From assembly GCA_040756995.1 (NCBI GenBank), contig JBFLYK010000009.1:62001-126000 (forward strand): 64,000 bases of DNA, given 5' to 3'. Under the pieces are notes generated by a model, which saw only the letters and a program-made list of their open reading frames with translations, did not search any database and was not told the origin of the DNA. The position numbers were made by a program, and so were the translations under genes. Shown here piece after piece: positions 16,263-25,428 of the stretch. Numbering within the stretch: position 1 is the first letter of the stretch; every line of letters starts with the position of its first letter. Source of the stretch: BP-133 sp040756995 (lineage in GTDB: Bacteria; Actinomycetota; Acidimicrobiia; IMCC26256; BP-133).

Positions 16263-17528
16263 TTACCGGCCAAGGCGGCTCGGGCCCTCGAAGCGGAACA
16301 AGGCTCGGGCATTGCTGCGCAGGATGCGGTCGAGCGCCTCGTCATCGAGACCGCTGAAGGTCTGCGCCAGCATCGCCGCGGTGTCGGGATAGCTCATGTC
16401 AGGATGCGGGTAGTCCGTCTCGACCAGGAACCGCTCCGGCCCCAGCTTCTCGATGGCGGCCGGGGCCGTGTCCTCGAAGGGGAACATGGTGCCCCACAGG
16501 TTCGTGGCGAACGTCTCGCTCGGAGGCCGGGGGTTCTTCCGGCCGCCCCACCCGCTGTGGCGTTCCCACACGTAGTCGGCCCGCCACAGACCCCAGGGCA
16601 GCCAGCCGGCGTTGCCCTCGGCCAGGACCACCTGCAGGTCGGGGTGGCGCTCGAACACGTCCGAGAACACCCAGTCGAAGAAGGCGATCGGTGTCAGCGC
16701 TCCGGCGATGGCGAAGCCGGCGGCCATGGTGATCTGCGGCGCCATGGGCGGGAGCCACGTCGACGACCCGACGTGGGTGATGAGCGGCATCCCCTCTTCC
16801 ACCGCGGCCCGGAAGACCGGATCCCAGGCCCGGTCGTGGATCGACGGCAGTCCGAGCTTGGCCGGGTCGTCGGGAAAGGTGATCGCCCGGGCGCCGAGGG
16901 CGCCTACCCGGCGGATCTCGGCGGCTGACGCCTGCTGGTCCCACATGGGAATCACGATCACCGGCAGGTAGCGGTCGGGAGCCGCGGCGCACCACTCGTC
17001 GAGGACGAAGTCGTTGTAGGCCACCACCGCCGCGTGGGCCAGTTCCTTGTCGGGGCCCATGACGAAGTACTGGCCGGCGTAGCTCGGGAAGTCGACCAGC
17101 GGGAGGCAGGCCGAGACCAGCACGCCGTCCTGGTCGAGATCGGCGAGGCGCGCCTTGGCGTCGTAGAAACGCGGTTCGAGGTCGGCGTAGCGGAACGAGC
17201 CGATGTGGCGGAAGTCGATTCCCTTCCACGACCGGAGGATCGAGCTGGTGCTGGTCGGGAAGGTCTTGCCGTCGAAGACCCAGGCGTCGCCTTTCGGTGC
17301 GTCCAGCGCCTCGGCCACACCCTGAATGCCGACGGCCTCGAGATCCTCCGTGGCCAGCTGCTTGAGCGCCAGGAACGCCCGGCCGTCGGCCCCGGCCCCT
17401 TCGACGACCTTAGGGGCCCGGTCCCGGAAAGCGGCGGGCATCCGGGAGGTGAAGGCATCAGGTGGCATCACCAGGTGGTCGTTCACCGAGAACACGTCGT
17501 AGCGGTGCTGCTCTACCACCGGTCTCAC
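16263..17528 (-). CDS. Amidohydrolase-family TIM-barrel protein (1)
   Basis: A 421-residue amidohydrolase-2-type protein. The N-terminal metal motif is degenerate (VNDHLVMPP, about residues 14-22, where D-x-H is usual) and the conserved acid appears in FLVETDYPHPDMSYPD near the C-terminus. Members of this group are hydrolases or decarboxylases acting on ring-cleavage or CoA-linked intermediates. It is divergent from a second amidohydrolase at 17618 and upstream of the BVMO gene. The promoter gap holds operator site 17545-17564. Substrate unknown. Confidence 0.8.
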   Translation of the reverse strand: MRPVVEQHRYDVFSVNDHLVMPPDAFTSRMPAAFRDRAPKVVEGAGADGRAFLALKQLATEDLEAVGIQGVAEALDAPKGDAWVFDGKTFPTSTSSILRSWKGIDFRHIGSFRYADLEPRFYDAKARLADLDQDGVLVSACLPLVDFPSYAGQYFVMGPDKELAHAAVVAYNDFVLDEWCAAAPDRYLPVIVIPMWDQQASAAEIRRVGALGARAITFPDDPAKLGLPSIHDRAWDPVFRAAVEEGMPLITHVGSSTWLPPMAPQITMAAGFAIAGALTPIAFFDWVFSDVFERHPDLQVVLAEGNAGWLPWGLWRADYVWERHSGWGGRKNPRPPSETFATNLWGTMFPFEDTAPAAIEKLGPERFLVETDYPHPDMSYPDTAAMLAQTFSGLDDEALDRILRSNARALFRFEGPSRLGR

Positions 17529-17544
17529 CCGCCCCCCACGCTTT

Positions 17545-17564
17545 ACGTGACTCCAGGTACGGTA
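17545..17564 (+). promoter_or_regulatory. Operator-like site D of proposed TetR regulon
   Basis: ACGTGACTCCAGGTACGGTA matches 15 of 20 positions of the site at 23714. It lies between the divergent amidohydrolase starts at 17528 and 17618, so it can control both directions. The half-sites GT..CT and GGTAC are those shared by the set. Confidence 0.55.
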
Positions 17565-17617
17565 CTAGCTTAGGGTCTGCGAAGCCACGGTGCCCTGGAG
17601 GGGAAGGGAGTCTCGTC

Positions 17618-18781
17618 GTGAGCCTGGTCGACATCCCGATCATCGACACCGACAGCCACGTGACGGAACCCCCCGACCTGTGGACCAGCCGGCTGCCGGC
17701 GAAGTACCAGGACGACTCCCCCCGCGTCGCCTGGGACGAGGAGACCGGCGAGCACCGCTGGGTCATCGGCGACGAGGTCGTCTCGCCCGCCGCGTTCTTC
17801 GCCACCGCCGGCTGGAAGGAGTACCTCCCGTCCTACCCGCCGAGCCTCGACGAAGCCGACCCCGGCGCCTTCGATCCCGCCGTCCGGCTGAAACGTCTCG
17901 ACGAGTACGGCATCCGGGCGCAGGTGCTGTATCCCAACCTGCTCGCCTTCTTCACCGCCGCCTTCATCCGCAAGGACCCGGCCCTCGGCCTCGAATGCGT
18001 CCGGGCGTACAACGACTTCCTCGTCGAGTTCGCCTCGGCTGATCCGGCCCGACTCATCCCGCTCATGATGCTGCCGTTCTGGGACGTCGACGCCTCGGTG
18101 GCCGAGATCCACCGGGCCAGGGACCTCGGCCACAAGGGGATACTGTTTTCGCCGTTCTTCGAGAAGGCCGATTTGCCCAACATCGAGAACGAGCGGTGGG
18201 CGCCAATCCTTGACGCCGCCCAGGACCTCCAGCTGTCAATCAACTTCCACATCGGATTCGCGGCCACGACCACCGAACAGCTCAAGACGCTCAAGCAGGT
18301 GAAGTACGTCCCCCGGAACATGCTGGCCGAGGTGTGCGTCCTGGGCTTCCTGTCCAACGCCCGGGCCATCACCACCTTGACATTGCAGGGGGTGTGCCAC
18401 CGCTATCCCCGCCTCAAGTTTGTGTCGGTGGAGAGCGGCTTCGGCTATCTGCCGTTCGTGCTCCAGGCGCTCGACTGGCAGTTCGACAACAGCGGTGTGT
18501 TCCTCGACCATCCCGACTGGCTGAAACCCAGCGAGTACTTCTTCCGTCAGATCTACGGGACGTTCTGGTTCGAGACGGTGGAACCGGCGCAGGTCGAGCC
18601 GTTCGCCGACAACCTCATGTTCGAGACGGACTACCCGCACCCGACGAGTCTGTCGCCGGGGCCGAACTCGAGTTCACTACCGCCGCTCGGCATGGTGGAG
18701 CGGAACCTGGCCGGCGTCAGGCCAGAGGTCGCTCGCAAGATCCTCCACGACAACGCCGCCGCGCTGTATCACCTGACCTGA
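17618..18781 (+). CDS. Amidohydrolase-family TIM-barrel protein (2)
   Basis: A 387-residue amidohydrolase-2-type protein with an intact metal motif DTDSHVTEPPDLW at the start (about residues 10-22), INFHIGF on a mid-barrel strand (about 208-214) and MFETDYPHPTS near the C-terminus (about 333-343). The GTG start at 17618 follows GGGAAGGGAG. Its 3' end overlaps the convergent permease gene by 13 bp. It is a distant paralog of the proteins at 16263 and 28761; three such enzymes in one block suggest successive hydrolytic or decarboxylating steps. Substrate unknown. Confidence 0.8.
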   Translation: MSLVDIPIIDTDSHVTEPPDLWTSRLPAKYQDDSPRVAWDEETGEHRWVIGDEVVSPAAFFATAGWKEYLPSYPPSLDEADPGAFDPAVRLKRLDEYGIRAQVLYPNLLAFFTAAFIRKDPALGLECVRAYNDFLVEFASADPARLIPLMMLPFWDVDASVAEIHRARDLGHKGILFSPFFEKADLPNIENERWAPILDAAQDLQLSINFHIGFAATTTEQLKTLKQVKYVPRNMLAEVCVLGFLSNARAITTLTLQGVCHRYPRLKFVSVESGFGYLPFVLQALDWQFDNSGVFLDHPDWLKPSEYFFRQIYGTFWFETVEPAQVEPFADNLMFETDYPHPTSLSPGPNSSSLPPLGMVERNLAGVRPEVARKILHDNAAALYHLT

Positions 18782-20688
18782 CCGGCCAGACGGGCGGCTC
18801 GGGGCGAGCGTTGCGTCCTCCAGGCGCTGCGGTCGGCGAGACCGGCGAAATCGATTCGCCGCCCCCGCCGCGACGTGACGAGGCCGACAATTCCGTTGGG
18901 CGTCTGGGCCAGCAGCATCGCGGCGACACCGAAGAACACCGGCTGGAACTCCGTCACGGCCGAGGCGGTGAACGTCGCCGGCACGGCCACGAACAGCACC
19001 GCGGCCAGTACCGCCCCGCCGAGGGTGGCGGCGCCGCTGGTGACGAGGACGCTCAGCCAGATGAGTGATTGGGAGAAGTCGAAGCTGACGGTGTTGACGG
19101 AGCGGAACAGCGAGCCGAGGATCCCGCCGGAGACAGCGGCGAGAAAGCTGGCCAGTGAGAAGACCAACACCCGCGAGACGGTGGGCCGGATCCCGATGCT
19201 CTCCACCGCCGTCGGCGAGTCAGCCAGGGCCCGCAACACCCGGCCGAGCCGCGTGCGCTTGACGACTTCCACCATGGCCACGCCGGTGCCGACGACGGCG
19301 AGGACGAAGAAATAGAAAGCCCGGTCGCCGCCGAAGTCAATCCCGAGGAAGGCAGGGCGGGGCAGCACGACGGTTCCGTCGCCGCCGAAGCCCCAGCTGG
19401 TGGAGAACACCAGCGACTGGGCCAGCACGCCGAACCCGAACGTGGCCAGGGCCAGGAACAGGCCGGAGAGACGGATGGCGGGGATGGCCACCAACGCTCC
19501 GACAGGAACGAGGATGAACCCCGCCAACAGCAGTCCGGGCAGGTACGGCACGCCGGCATCAAGGAGGTGTGACATCGTCGTCGCGCCCAAACCGACGAAC
19601 ACGGCGTGAGACAGCGACACCTGGCGGGACAGACCGACCAGCAACCCCAGGCTGGCGAATACGAGCACGAAAGCCAGCGTGGCGGTGGCGGTCAGCACCC
19701 GGGAACCGCTGAGCACGAAGGGAACGGCAAGTCCCACCACCAGCAGCGGCAGGTAGCGGGCCGCACTTCCGGCGTAGCGGATAGCACCGCCGGGTCGGAT
19801 GCGGACCTTGGTCACCTCGGTGAAGCTGCCTTTCCGGCTGCCGACCAGCACGGCGAAGAGCACGATGAACGGGAGGCTGGCCGGGAACCCGGCCAGCACG
19901 GGATAGTCGGCCACGAATTTCGTCGACACGGAGGCCGCCACCCCGATGAGCAACCCGCCGGCATAGGTGAGTGGCAGGCTGGTGAGGCGGGCGACGGCCG
20001 CCGCCCCAAAGGCCTGCACCACCAGCAGTGTGAGGATGACGACGTCGAGGCCGACGAACGGGGCGAGGAGGATCCCGGACAGGGCAGCGAAGCCGGTGCC
20101 CAGCATCCAACTGAACGTCGTGACGGCTCGGGAGTCGATGCCCGTCAGCTCGCAGAGTACGTCGTCGTCAACCACCGCCCGGGTCCACAGGCCCAGCCGG
20201 CTCTTCTGGAAGAACACGATGAGAGCCAGCGCCGAGGCGGCGGCGACGAGGACGACGATGGCCTGATCCCAGCCGACGTTCACGCCGGGCAGACGGAACG
20301 TGCTGGTCGGCAGGTAGGGCTCCACGCGCCGGCTGGCCGCACCCCAGATGACGATGGCGATGCCCTGGAGAGCCACGAGGAGGCCGAGGCTGGCCACGAC
20401 GTAGGCGGCGGCGGGGGCGCCGCTCAGCCGGCGCAGGATGAGCCGGTCAATGAGGAACCCCATGACCGGCGCCAGGACGAGCACCACGATGGGGATGGCG
20501 ACGACAGCCGGCACGCCGGCGTCCTGGCGCAGGGAGTAGAAGACGTAGGTGGCGATCATCCCCGCCGCGCCGTGGGCGAAGTTGAACACGCCCGATGTCT
20601 TGTACGTGACGACCAGGCCGAGAGCGGCGAGGGCGAACACTGAGCCGCTGGTCAGCCCGACAACGAGGAACGGCAGCAGGTCACGCAC
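18769..20688 (-). CDS. Fused LivH-LivM ABC permease (module 1)
   Basis: A 639-residue integral membrane protein with two branched-chain-amino-acid-type permease domains in one chain. The LivH-like half (about 1-300) starts with LPFLVVGLTSGSVFALAALGL and TYKTSGVFNFAHGA. The LivM-like half (about 310-600) has RQVSLSHAVFVGLGA and IRLSGLFLALATFGFG. The GTG at 20688 shares its base with the TAG of the upstream gene (TAGTG). No ATPase gene follows; the next gene is convergent. It must borrow an ATPase, for example the LivF-like protein at 54908, or one elsewhere. It ends a three-gene operon starting at 22906. Import of a hydrophobic or CoA-activatable carbon source is inferred from context. Confidence 0.88.
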   Translation of the reverse strand: MRDLLPFLVVGLTSGSVFALAALGLVVTYKTSGVFNFAHGAAGMIATYVFYSLRQDAGVPAVVAIPIVVLVLAPVMGFLIDRLILRRLSGAPAAAYVVASLGLLVALQGIAIVIWGAASRRVEPYLPTSTFRLPGVNVGWDQAIVVLVAAASALALIVFFQKSRLGLWTRAVVDDDVLCELTGIDSRAVTTFSWMLGTGFAALSGILLAPFVGLDVVILTLLVVQAFGAAAVARLTSLPLTYAGGLLIGVAASVSTKFVADYPVLAGFPASLPFIVLFAVLVGSRKGSFTEVTKVRIRPGGAIRYAGSAARYLPLLVVGLAVPFVLSGSRVLTATATLAFVLVFASLGLLVGLSRQVSLSHAVFVGLGATTMSHLLDAGVPYLPGLLLAGFILVPVGALVAIPAIRLSGLFLALATFGFGVLAQSLVFSTSWGFGGDGTVVLPRPAFLGIDFGGDRAFYFFVLAVVGTGVAMVEVVKRTRLGRVLRALADSPTAVESIGIRPTVSRVLVFSLASFLAAVSGGILGSLFRSVNTVSFDFSQSLIWLSVLVTSGAATLGGAVLAAVLFVAVPATFTASAVTEFQPVFFGVAAMLLAQTPNGIVGLVTSRRGRRIDFAGLADRSAWRTQRSPRAARLAGQVR

Positions 20689-21503
20689 TAGTCGACCCGG
20701 CAGAGCCCGCAGGGTTCGACACCGGGTGGCAGGGCGGCCACGTCGATGGTGCGGGCCTCCAGCCCCGTGAGGGCGGCGCAACCGGGGCGGTGGTAGTAGC
20801 GCAGGCCGGGCGCCATCAGGACCTGATCGCCGGAAGGACTGACCGCCGCCTGCTGCAACCGAACGGCCAGCGTGGCGTCGGCGACCGCCAGCGAGCCGAG
20901 CACCAGCGCCTCCCGCCCCGCCAGGCGGCGCCGGACCCGCAGTCCGGCCGAACCGGCCACGGCGGCCAGGAGAACCAGCGCCGCGCTGGCCAGGGCGGTG
21001 GCCCGGAAGGCGGGTGCGGGATCGACGCTCGAAGCCGCCCGCTCCCAGGCGCCGACCAGCACCACCACGACGACGGCCACGCCGACCGCTCCTGCGCCGA
21101 GCAGACGGCGGAACCCAGCCGGCGACGGAGCCGGCACTGCAGCCAGGAGACGCTGCGCCGTGGGGACCAGGCTGGGCTCCTCGGCGGGCGTGGCCGAGGC
21201 CGGCGCCGCCGATCTCGGCACCTCCGCCTCGTCCGGAAGGTGGCGGAGGAGGATCTCCTCGATGCGGTCGAGCTTGCGCCACTCGTCCTGCAGGTCGGCG
21301 GAGAGGAGGAGGATGCCACCCAGCCCGAGGAGGAACAACCCGCCGAGCCCGCCGGAGATGATGAAGGCCAAGCCTTCGGCCACATAGGGGGATCGGCGCA
21401 CGCCGAGGTAGCCGAGCAAGAGCAGAATCGCCCCGAGAGCGATGAGGACGTAACCGGCCGCCCGGTCCCATTCGGCCCGGAGCCATCTCAGGAAATGGTC
21501 CAC
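20688..21503 (-). CDS. Transporter-linked membrane protein with DEWRKLD motif and Ada-like zinc site
   Basis: A 271-residue protein combining two parts found as separate genes in module 2. Residues 1-90 (MDHFLRWLRAEWDR, two membrane segments, then SADLQDEWRKLDRIEE) match the 93-residue protein at 52233. The rest has a Pro/Ala-rich linker, two further membrane segments (about 130-150, 165-185) and a C-terminal HRPGC...PCGLC site: His238, Cys242, Cys265, Cys268. That H-x3-C-x22-C-x2-C spacing resembles the Ada-type metal-binding motif and matches the protein at 52511. The GTG start overlaps the upstream gene by 16 bp. Function unknown; the tight linkage to the permease implies a role in its assembly or gating. 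Confidence 0.7.
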   Translation of the reverse strand: MDHFLRWLRAEWDRAAGYVLIALGAILLLLGYLGVRRSPYVAEGLAFIISGGLGGLFLLGLGGILLLSADLQDEWRKLDRIEEILLRHLPDEAEVPRSAAPASATPAEEPSLVPTAQRLLAAVPAPSPAGFRRLLGAGAVGVAVVVVVLVGAWERAASSVDPAPAFRATALASAALVLLAAVAGSAGLRVRRRLAGREALVLGSLAVADATLAVRLQQAAVSPSGDQVLMAPGLRYYHRPGCAALTGLEARTIDVAALPPGVEPCGLCRVD

Positions 21504-22906
21504 GGCGACGCCACTTCCTTCCTGCGCCCGACCAGCGCACTGAGCAGCACCAGCAGCCCGGCCGCGATGACGACGCCGTAGATGAGGCCCGTCTCGTCCC
21601 GCAGATCCCGGGCCACCCGGACCCTGCGGGTGGGGGCCGGGCCGGCGGCAACAGTCCCGTCGGCGGCCGCGCTTTCCGCGCCGGTGGCGCCGGCGTCGGC
21701 GGTGGCCGCGGGCGCGGCCGGCGGAGTCCCGGTCGCCGTTCCTCCGCCCGGGAACCCTCTCGTCCCGCTTCCGGCCCCGCGGTCGATGCCCGAATCCGGG
21801 CCGCTCGAGGGCCCGCCGGCGTCGGACGGGGCGCCGCCGGCCTGGGGTGCCGGCGCCTCCGGTCCCGCCGAGCCGGCGGGGGGCAGCGGCGGCGAGTCGA
21901 TCCCCGGCGGCAGCGGCAGTCCCACCGCGTCGCCGGTCAGCACGGCGGTCAGTGCCCCGCCGACGCGCACGGTGAAGATGCCCTCCGGGTTTCCCGGCAG
22001 CGGAACCGGGTGGCGGCTGCGGATCTCGACCGCATCGGCCGCCCGCCCGCCCTTGACCTCCGGGCCGTGCACGAACTGCAGCGAGAGCCCCGACTGGGCC
22101 AGAGCCTCGTTCATCGCCTTGGTGGTGGCGGCCAGCGGCACCGGCGCCGGTTGCCCGGCGAAGGCAATCCCCGCAGGGGTGATCGTCACTTTGACGTCGT
22201 TGATCGTGGCGCCCTCGATGACGGTCTCCACCTCGCTCGTCGGAGCGCCCGCCCCGGGCGCCAGGCGGGTCACCGACCGGCTGCGCACCGCGGCGATCCG
22301 CAGCACGCCCTTGCCGAAGTCGAGGCCGCGACTCACGGTGGTGGCGGTGGCGACCACCGCACCCGCCTCGTCGCGGATGACGGAGGACGACGCCTCCGTT
22401 CCCGTCACGACCGCCTCCGGGTTGCCCGGTACGGCCTTGGACGTGGCGGCGGTCTGTCGTTCGGCGGCGGTGGCCTCGAGCAGATACGCACCGGACGGGT
22501 CACCGACTCGGGCGCTCGGGACGGACGGATGGTCGGCACTCACGTAGAACGGGTACGACAGCGCGGCCGCCGGGGTCAGACCGAACGAGGCCAGTGTGCC
22601 GGGCGCGGTGACGGCCAGATCACCGGGATACGGGAGAGAGGCGAACGCCCGGGCCAACCCCGACGACTCCAGCGTCGCCTGGGCCACCGCACCGCCGGAG
22701 TCGAAGGGCGTCTCGACCACGGCGTAGTGCGGCACCGAGTACGTGACCCGAGCGCCGTTCCCCACCGCCAGTCCGGCATACGCCGCCGACGGGGCATCGG
22801 CCGCCACGGGCCCGGCGGCCATCCACGGCAGAGCGGCCGCCACGAGTAGCGCGGGGAGGGGACCGGCCGCCCGCCGACCGGCGACGGTTCGGATCACCGC
22901 CATCAC
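21488..22906 (-). CDS. Secreted, membrane-anchored stalk protein (module 1)
   Basis: A 472-residue protein with an N-terminal signal peptide (about residues 10-36), an extracytoplasmic domain (about 40-320), a Gly/Ala/Pro/Ser-rich stalk (about 325-425) and a C-terminal membrane helix GLIYGVVIAAGLLVLLSALVG (about 443-463) followed by a short basic tail. It is a paralog of the protein at 50740: both have VAQAT or LAQAT, PYPGDL or PFPGDL, then APGTLA or GPGTLA at matching positions. No catalytic motif is seen. It is the first gene of the operon with the accessory membrane protein and LivHM permease, and is divergent from the TetR gene. It could be a surface receptor or scaffold delivering substrate; this is inference. 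Confidence 0.65.
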   Translation of the reverse strand: MMAVIRTVAGRRAAGPLPALLVAAALPWMAAGPVAADAPSAAYAGLAVGNGARVTYSVPHYAVVETPFDSGGAVAQATLESSGLARAFASLPYPGDLAVTAPGTLASFGLTPAAALSYPFYVSADHPSVPSARVGDPSGAYLLEATAAERQTAATSKAVPGNPEAVVTGTEASSSVIRDEAGAVVATATTVSRGLDFGKGVLRIAAVRSRSVTRLAPGAGAPTSEVETVIEGATINDVKVTITPAGIAFAGQPAPVPLAATTKAMNEALAQSGLSLQFVHGPEVKGGRAADAVEIRSRHPVPLPGNPEGIFTVRVGGALTAVLTGDAVGLPLPPGIDSPPLPPAGSAGPEAPAPQAGGAPSDAGGPSSGPDSGIDRGAGSGTRGFPGGGTATGTPPAAPAATADAGATGAESAAADGTVAAGPAPTRRVRVARDLRDETGLIYGVVIAAGLLVLLSALVGRRKEVASPWTIS

Positions 22907-22936
22907 GCCCCCCTTCTCGTTCTTCGACCCCGAGTC

Positions 22937-22956
22937 ACGGTACCCTCGGGTCGATG
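22937..22956 (-). promoter_or_regulatory. Operator-like site E (weak), over the TetR start
   Basis: Read on the minus strand this matches 13 of 20 positions of the site at 23714, including the core GGTAC half-site. It spans the TetR start codon (22954) and lies about 30 bp from the divergent start at 22906. Autoregulation and control of the permease operon are plausible. Confidence 0.35.
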
Positions 22957-23673
22957 AGTGCGAAAAGGAGCGGGCCGGGCGGCGCCCCGCCGGCGGCGGG
23001 AGACGCCGGCTCGCAGGCCGAACCGGATGACGGTGGCCGGCGCCGTGGGCGGCCCCGGCAGGGCCGGCCCGTGGCCCGCCATCTTCCGCGTGACGACGAG
23101 ATTCTGAAGATCGCGGCCGAGGTCTTCTTCGAGCAGGGGTACAACGGCGCCAAGTTGGAGGACATCGCCAAGCAGGCCGGCATCGTCAAGGGCAGCCTGT
23201 ACCACTACTTCGAATCCAAAGAGCACATGTACGAGCGCCTCATCGACGAGGTCAAGAGCCTCGCCGACATCGGCGCCGAGGCCAAGAGCGACCTGCCCGT
23301 CGAGGATCGGCTGGCCGAGATCGTGCGCCGTCGGGTCGAGCTCGTCGTCCGCAACCCGGTGGAGATCGGCATCATCAGCCGCCACCTGGTGCGGATGGAC
23401 GGCAAGGCCGGCGAGTGGGCCCGCAGCTACCGTCGCAACTTCCTCCACGGTCTGCGCGACATCATCGAGGAAGGACAGGCCACCGGCACATTCCGTCCCG
23501 GCGACCCCGACGTGCTGGCCACCTTCATTCTGGGCACCATCACCGTGATCACCGAGTGGTACCGGCCGGGCGGCCGCCTCGGAGCCGAGGAGATCGCCGA
23601 GGAGATGGTGGCCTTCGTGCTCCAGGGTGTGGGCGTGCGCCCGACCCGCCGTCGTACCCGATCGCAACGCTGA
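22954..23673 (+). CDS. TetR-family transcriptional regulator
   Basis: A 239-residue protein with a disordered Gly/Ala/Arg-rich N-terminus (about 1-45), then the TetR DNA-binding helix-turn-helix in residues about 48-95: AAEVFFEQGYNGAKLEDIA, followed by GIVKGSLYHYFESKEHMYERL. The C-terminal helical ligand domain (about 100-230) contains a WYRPGGRLGAEEIAEEMV end similar to KstR2-like repressors that sense CoA thioesters. It lies between the divergent permease operon and a substrate-binding lipoprotein. Operator-like sites surround it and recur at operon heads across 14.8-44.3 kb, so it is the best candidate regulator of that block. The ligand is probably a pathway acyl-CoA (inference). Confidence 0.85.
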   Translation: MSAKRSGPGGAPPAAGDAGSQAEPDDGGRRRGRPRQGRPVARHLPRDDEILKIAAEVFFEQGYNGAKLEDIAKQAGIVKGSLYHYFESKEHMYERLIDEVKSLADIGAEAKSDLPVEDRLAEIVRRRVELVVRNPVEIGIISRHLVRMDGKAGEWARSYRRNFLHGLRDIIEEGQATGTFRPGDPDVLATFILGTITVITEWYRPGGRLGAEEIAEEMVAFVLQGVGVRPTRRRTRSQR

Positions 23674-23713
23674 CCCCCCTCGACGCGCGTCGTCCGGCTC
23701 GGTAGAGTCATTT

Positions 23714-23733
23714 ACGTACCTGAAGGTACAGTA
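23714..23733 (+). promoter_or_regulatory. Operator-like site A of proposed TetR regulon
   Basis: ACGTACCTGAAGGTACAGTA, with flanking TTT and AC extending the dyad TTAC...GTAA. It lies between the TetR gene and the substrate-binding lipoprotein, 80 bp before the latter's start. It matches the site at 40179 at 18 of 20 positions. Confidence 0.65.
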
Positions 23734-23812
23734 ACCTTGAGCGGGGGGCCAGGCAAAGGTGCATCGGTTGGGCCACCAGCGACGGCAATCGACGCACCGC
23801 GCCGAGCGGAGA

Positions 23813-25417
23813 ATGTTGAGGCCCGCCGGGTTCCGGCGCGGCGCCGTCGCGCTCTTCGCCGCTGTGCTGCTTGTCGGACTGGGTGGTTGCGGCAGTGGCC
23901 TGGACCGCGATGCCCTGCGCGACGCCAACGGTTCCCTGACGTCCGAAATCGTGCTGCCGGCCGCTGATGCCCGGGCGCCGGGAACCGGCGCCGAAGCCGG
24001 CCCGATAGCCGACGGCCAAGGGACGCCCGACGGATCGGTCTCCGACCCGTCGTCGGGTGGAACGGCCGGAGCAGGGGCGCCGACGGCCGCCCGTACGGGC
24101 GGTTCGGCGGCCGCGGGTTCGCCCGGAACCGCCGGTGTGGGCGGTGGAGGCTCGGGCGGCGCACGGCCCGCCGGAGCCGGTTCGAGTTCCATCGCCGGAC
24201 GAACGGCGCCGGGTGCGGGAAGCGGCGCGTCGGCCGCGGGCGGCCGGCCCGGCGGCTCTTCTCCGTCCGCCGCCGACGGGCCTGCTCCTGCGCCAGGTTC
24301 GACGACCGGCGCTCCGGCGCTGGCCTCGCCGGGCGGCGAGATCCTGCTGGGCTCCTTCGGCACGGCGTCGGGCCCGATCGGTGCCCAGCTGGCCGCGATC
24401 CCGGTTGCCATCCGGGCCTGGGTGGCGTCGGTCAACGCCCGGGGCGGCATCAACGGCCGCCCGGTGCGGGTGATCTTCGGGGACGACGGCGGCGATCCCG
24501 GCAAGGCTCTGGCGATCGCCCGCCGGATGGTGGAGGAGGACAAGGTCCGGGCGCTGTTCGCCACCTTCGGCGCCACGACCATCCAGGCCGTCACCCCCTA
24601 TGTCGAGCAGCGCCAAGTTCCGATCATCGGCGCTGCCGGTGCCAATCCAGTCGAGGACCAAAGCCCGATGGTGTTCAATCCTCAGGTCGGCGCCGACCTC
24701 GGCGTGACCCGGGCGTTCGTGACCACGCTCGTGGCGCAATCGCCGGCCCGGAAGGTGGCCCTCCTGTACTGCCGAGAGGCCGCCACCTGCCAGAACGGCG
24801 CCCAGCGCATCAAGGAGTACGCCCCCACCAAGGGCGTGACGGTCATCTACGAGCAAGCGATCTCGCTGGCTCAGCCCGACTACACCGCGGAAATGTTCTC
24901 GGCCCAGCGGGCAGGAGCGGAAGCCGTCTTTGTGTACATCGACTTCGCATCCATGATCCGCATCGAGCGATCAGCCCACCGCCAAGGCTGGCATCCGGTG
25001 TTCGTGGGCGGCGTGTCGATCAACGAGGACGGGTTCGCCAAAGGTGGCAGCGAGGTGGAAGGAACGCTGTTGTCGTCGGCGACCACGCCCTATGCCACGT
25101 CACCCACACTGGTCGATTATCGCGAGGCGGTGGCCCGCTACGTTCCCGGTGGGCAGCTGGGCGGAACCGGCGCCACGGCCTGGGTCCAAGGCAAGCTGTT
25201 CGAGCGGATCGGCGGTCTCATCAAGGGCGACATCACTCCCGCGGCGTTGCTCGACGCCCTGTATTCCCTGAAAGACGAAACCCTGGGTGGCACAGTTCCC
25301 CCGATCACGTTCCCCAAGGGCGCCCACGCCACCGTCAACCTCTGCACGGTCCCCCTGAAGATGGTCGGAGGCAAGATCACCGCACCCTTGGGCGACACGT
25401 TCGTCTGTGCCACCTGA
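23813..25417 (+). CDS. ABC substrate-binding lipoprotein (LivJ-like) with long linker (1)
   Basis: A 534-residue type I periplasmic-binding-fold protein. A lipobox VGLGGC (Cys26) anchors it to the membrane. Residues about 27-174 are Gly/Ala/Ser/Pro/Thr-rich and probably disordered. The binding domain starts at EILLGSFGTASGPIG (about 176) and contains FGDDGGDPGKALAIARRMVEE (about 222-242). Cysteine pairs occur at YCREAATC and near the C-terminus (NLCTVPL...TFVCAT), likely disulfides. The start at 23813 is chosen because the signal peptide begins there with GCGGAGA upstream; the frame extends 18 codons further. It follows the TetR gene and operator A. It is a close paralog of the protein at 26145. 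Confidence 0.85.
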   Translation: MLRPAGFRRGAVALFAAVLLVGLGGCGSGLDRDALRDANGSLTSEIVLPAADARAPGTGAEAGPIADGQGTPDGSVSDPSSGGTAGAGAPTAARTGGSAAAGSPGTAGVGGGGSGGARPAGAGSSSIAGRTAPGAGSGASAAGGRPGGSSPSAADGPAPAPGSTTGAPALASPGGEILLGSFGTASGPIGAQLAAIPVAIRAWVASVNARGGINGRPVRVIFGDDGGDPGKALAIARRMVEEDKVRALFATFGATTIQAVTPYVEQRQVPIIGAAGANPVEDQSPMVFNPQVGADLGVTRAFVTTLVAQSPARKVALLYCREAATCQNGAQRIKEYAPTKGVTVIYEQAISLAQPDYTAEMFSAQRAGAEAVFVYIDFASMIRIERSAHRQGWHPVFVGGVSINEDGFAKGGSEVEGTLLSSATTPYATSPTLVDYREAVARYVPGGQLGGTGATAWVQGKLFERIGGLIKGDITPAALLDALYSLKDETLGGTVPPITFPKGAHATVNLCTVPLKMVGGKITAPLGDTFVCAT

Positions 25418-25428
25418 CGCTGGTGGGC

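Noticed and set aside
18769..21651. Single 960-residue protein from one long frame
   Set aside because: The first 320 codons are an out-of-frame shadow of the accessory gene 20688-21503; the permease starts at the GTG at 20688 overlapping that gene's stop.
22903..24594. 563-codon minus-strand frame over the TetR and binding-protein genes
   Set aside because: Spans two unrelated plus-strand genes and the promoter between them; Pro/Ala-rich mirror of the low-complexity linker.
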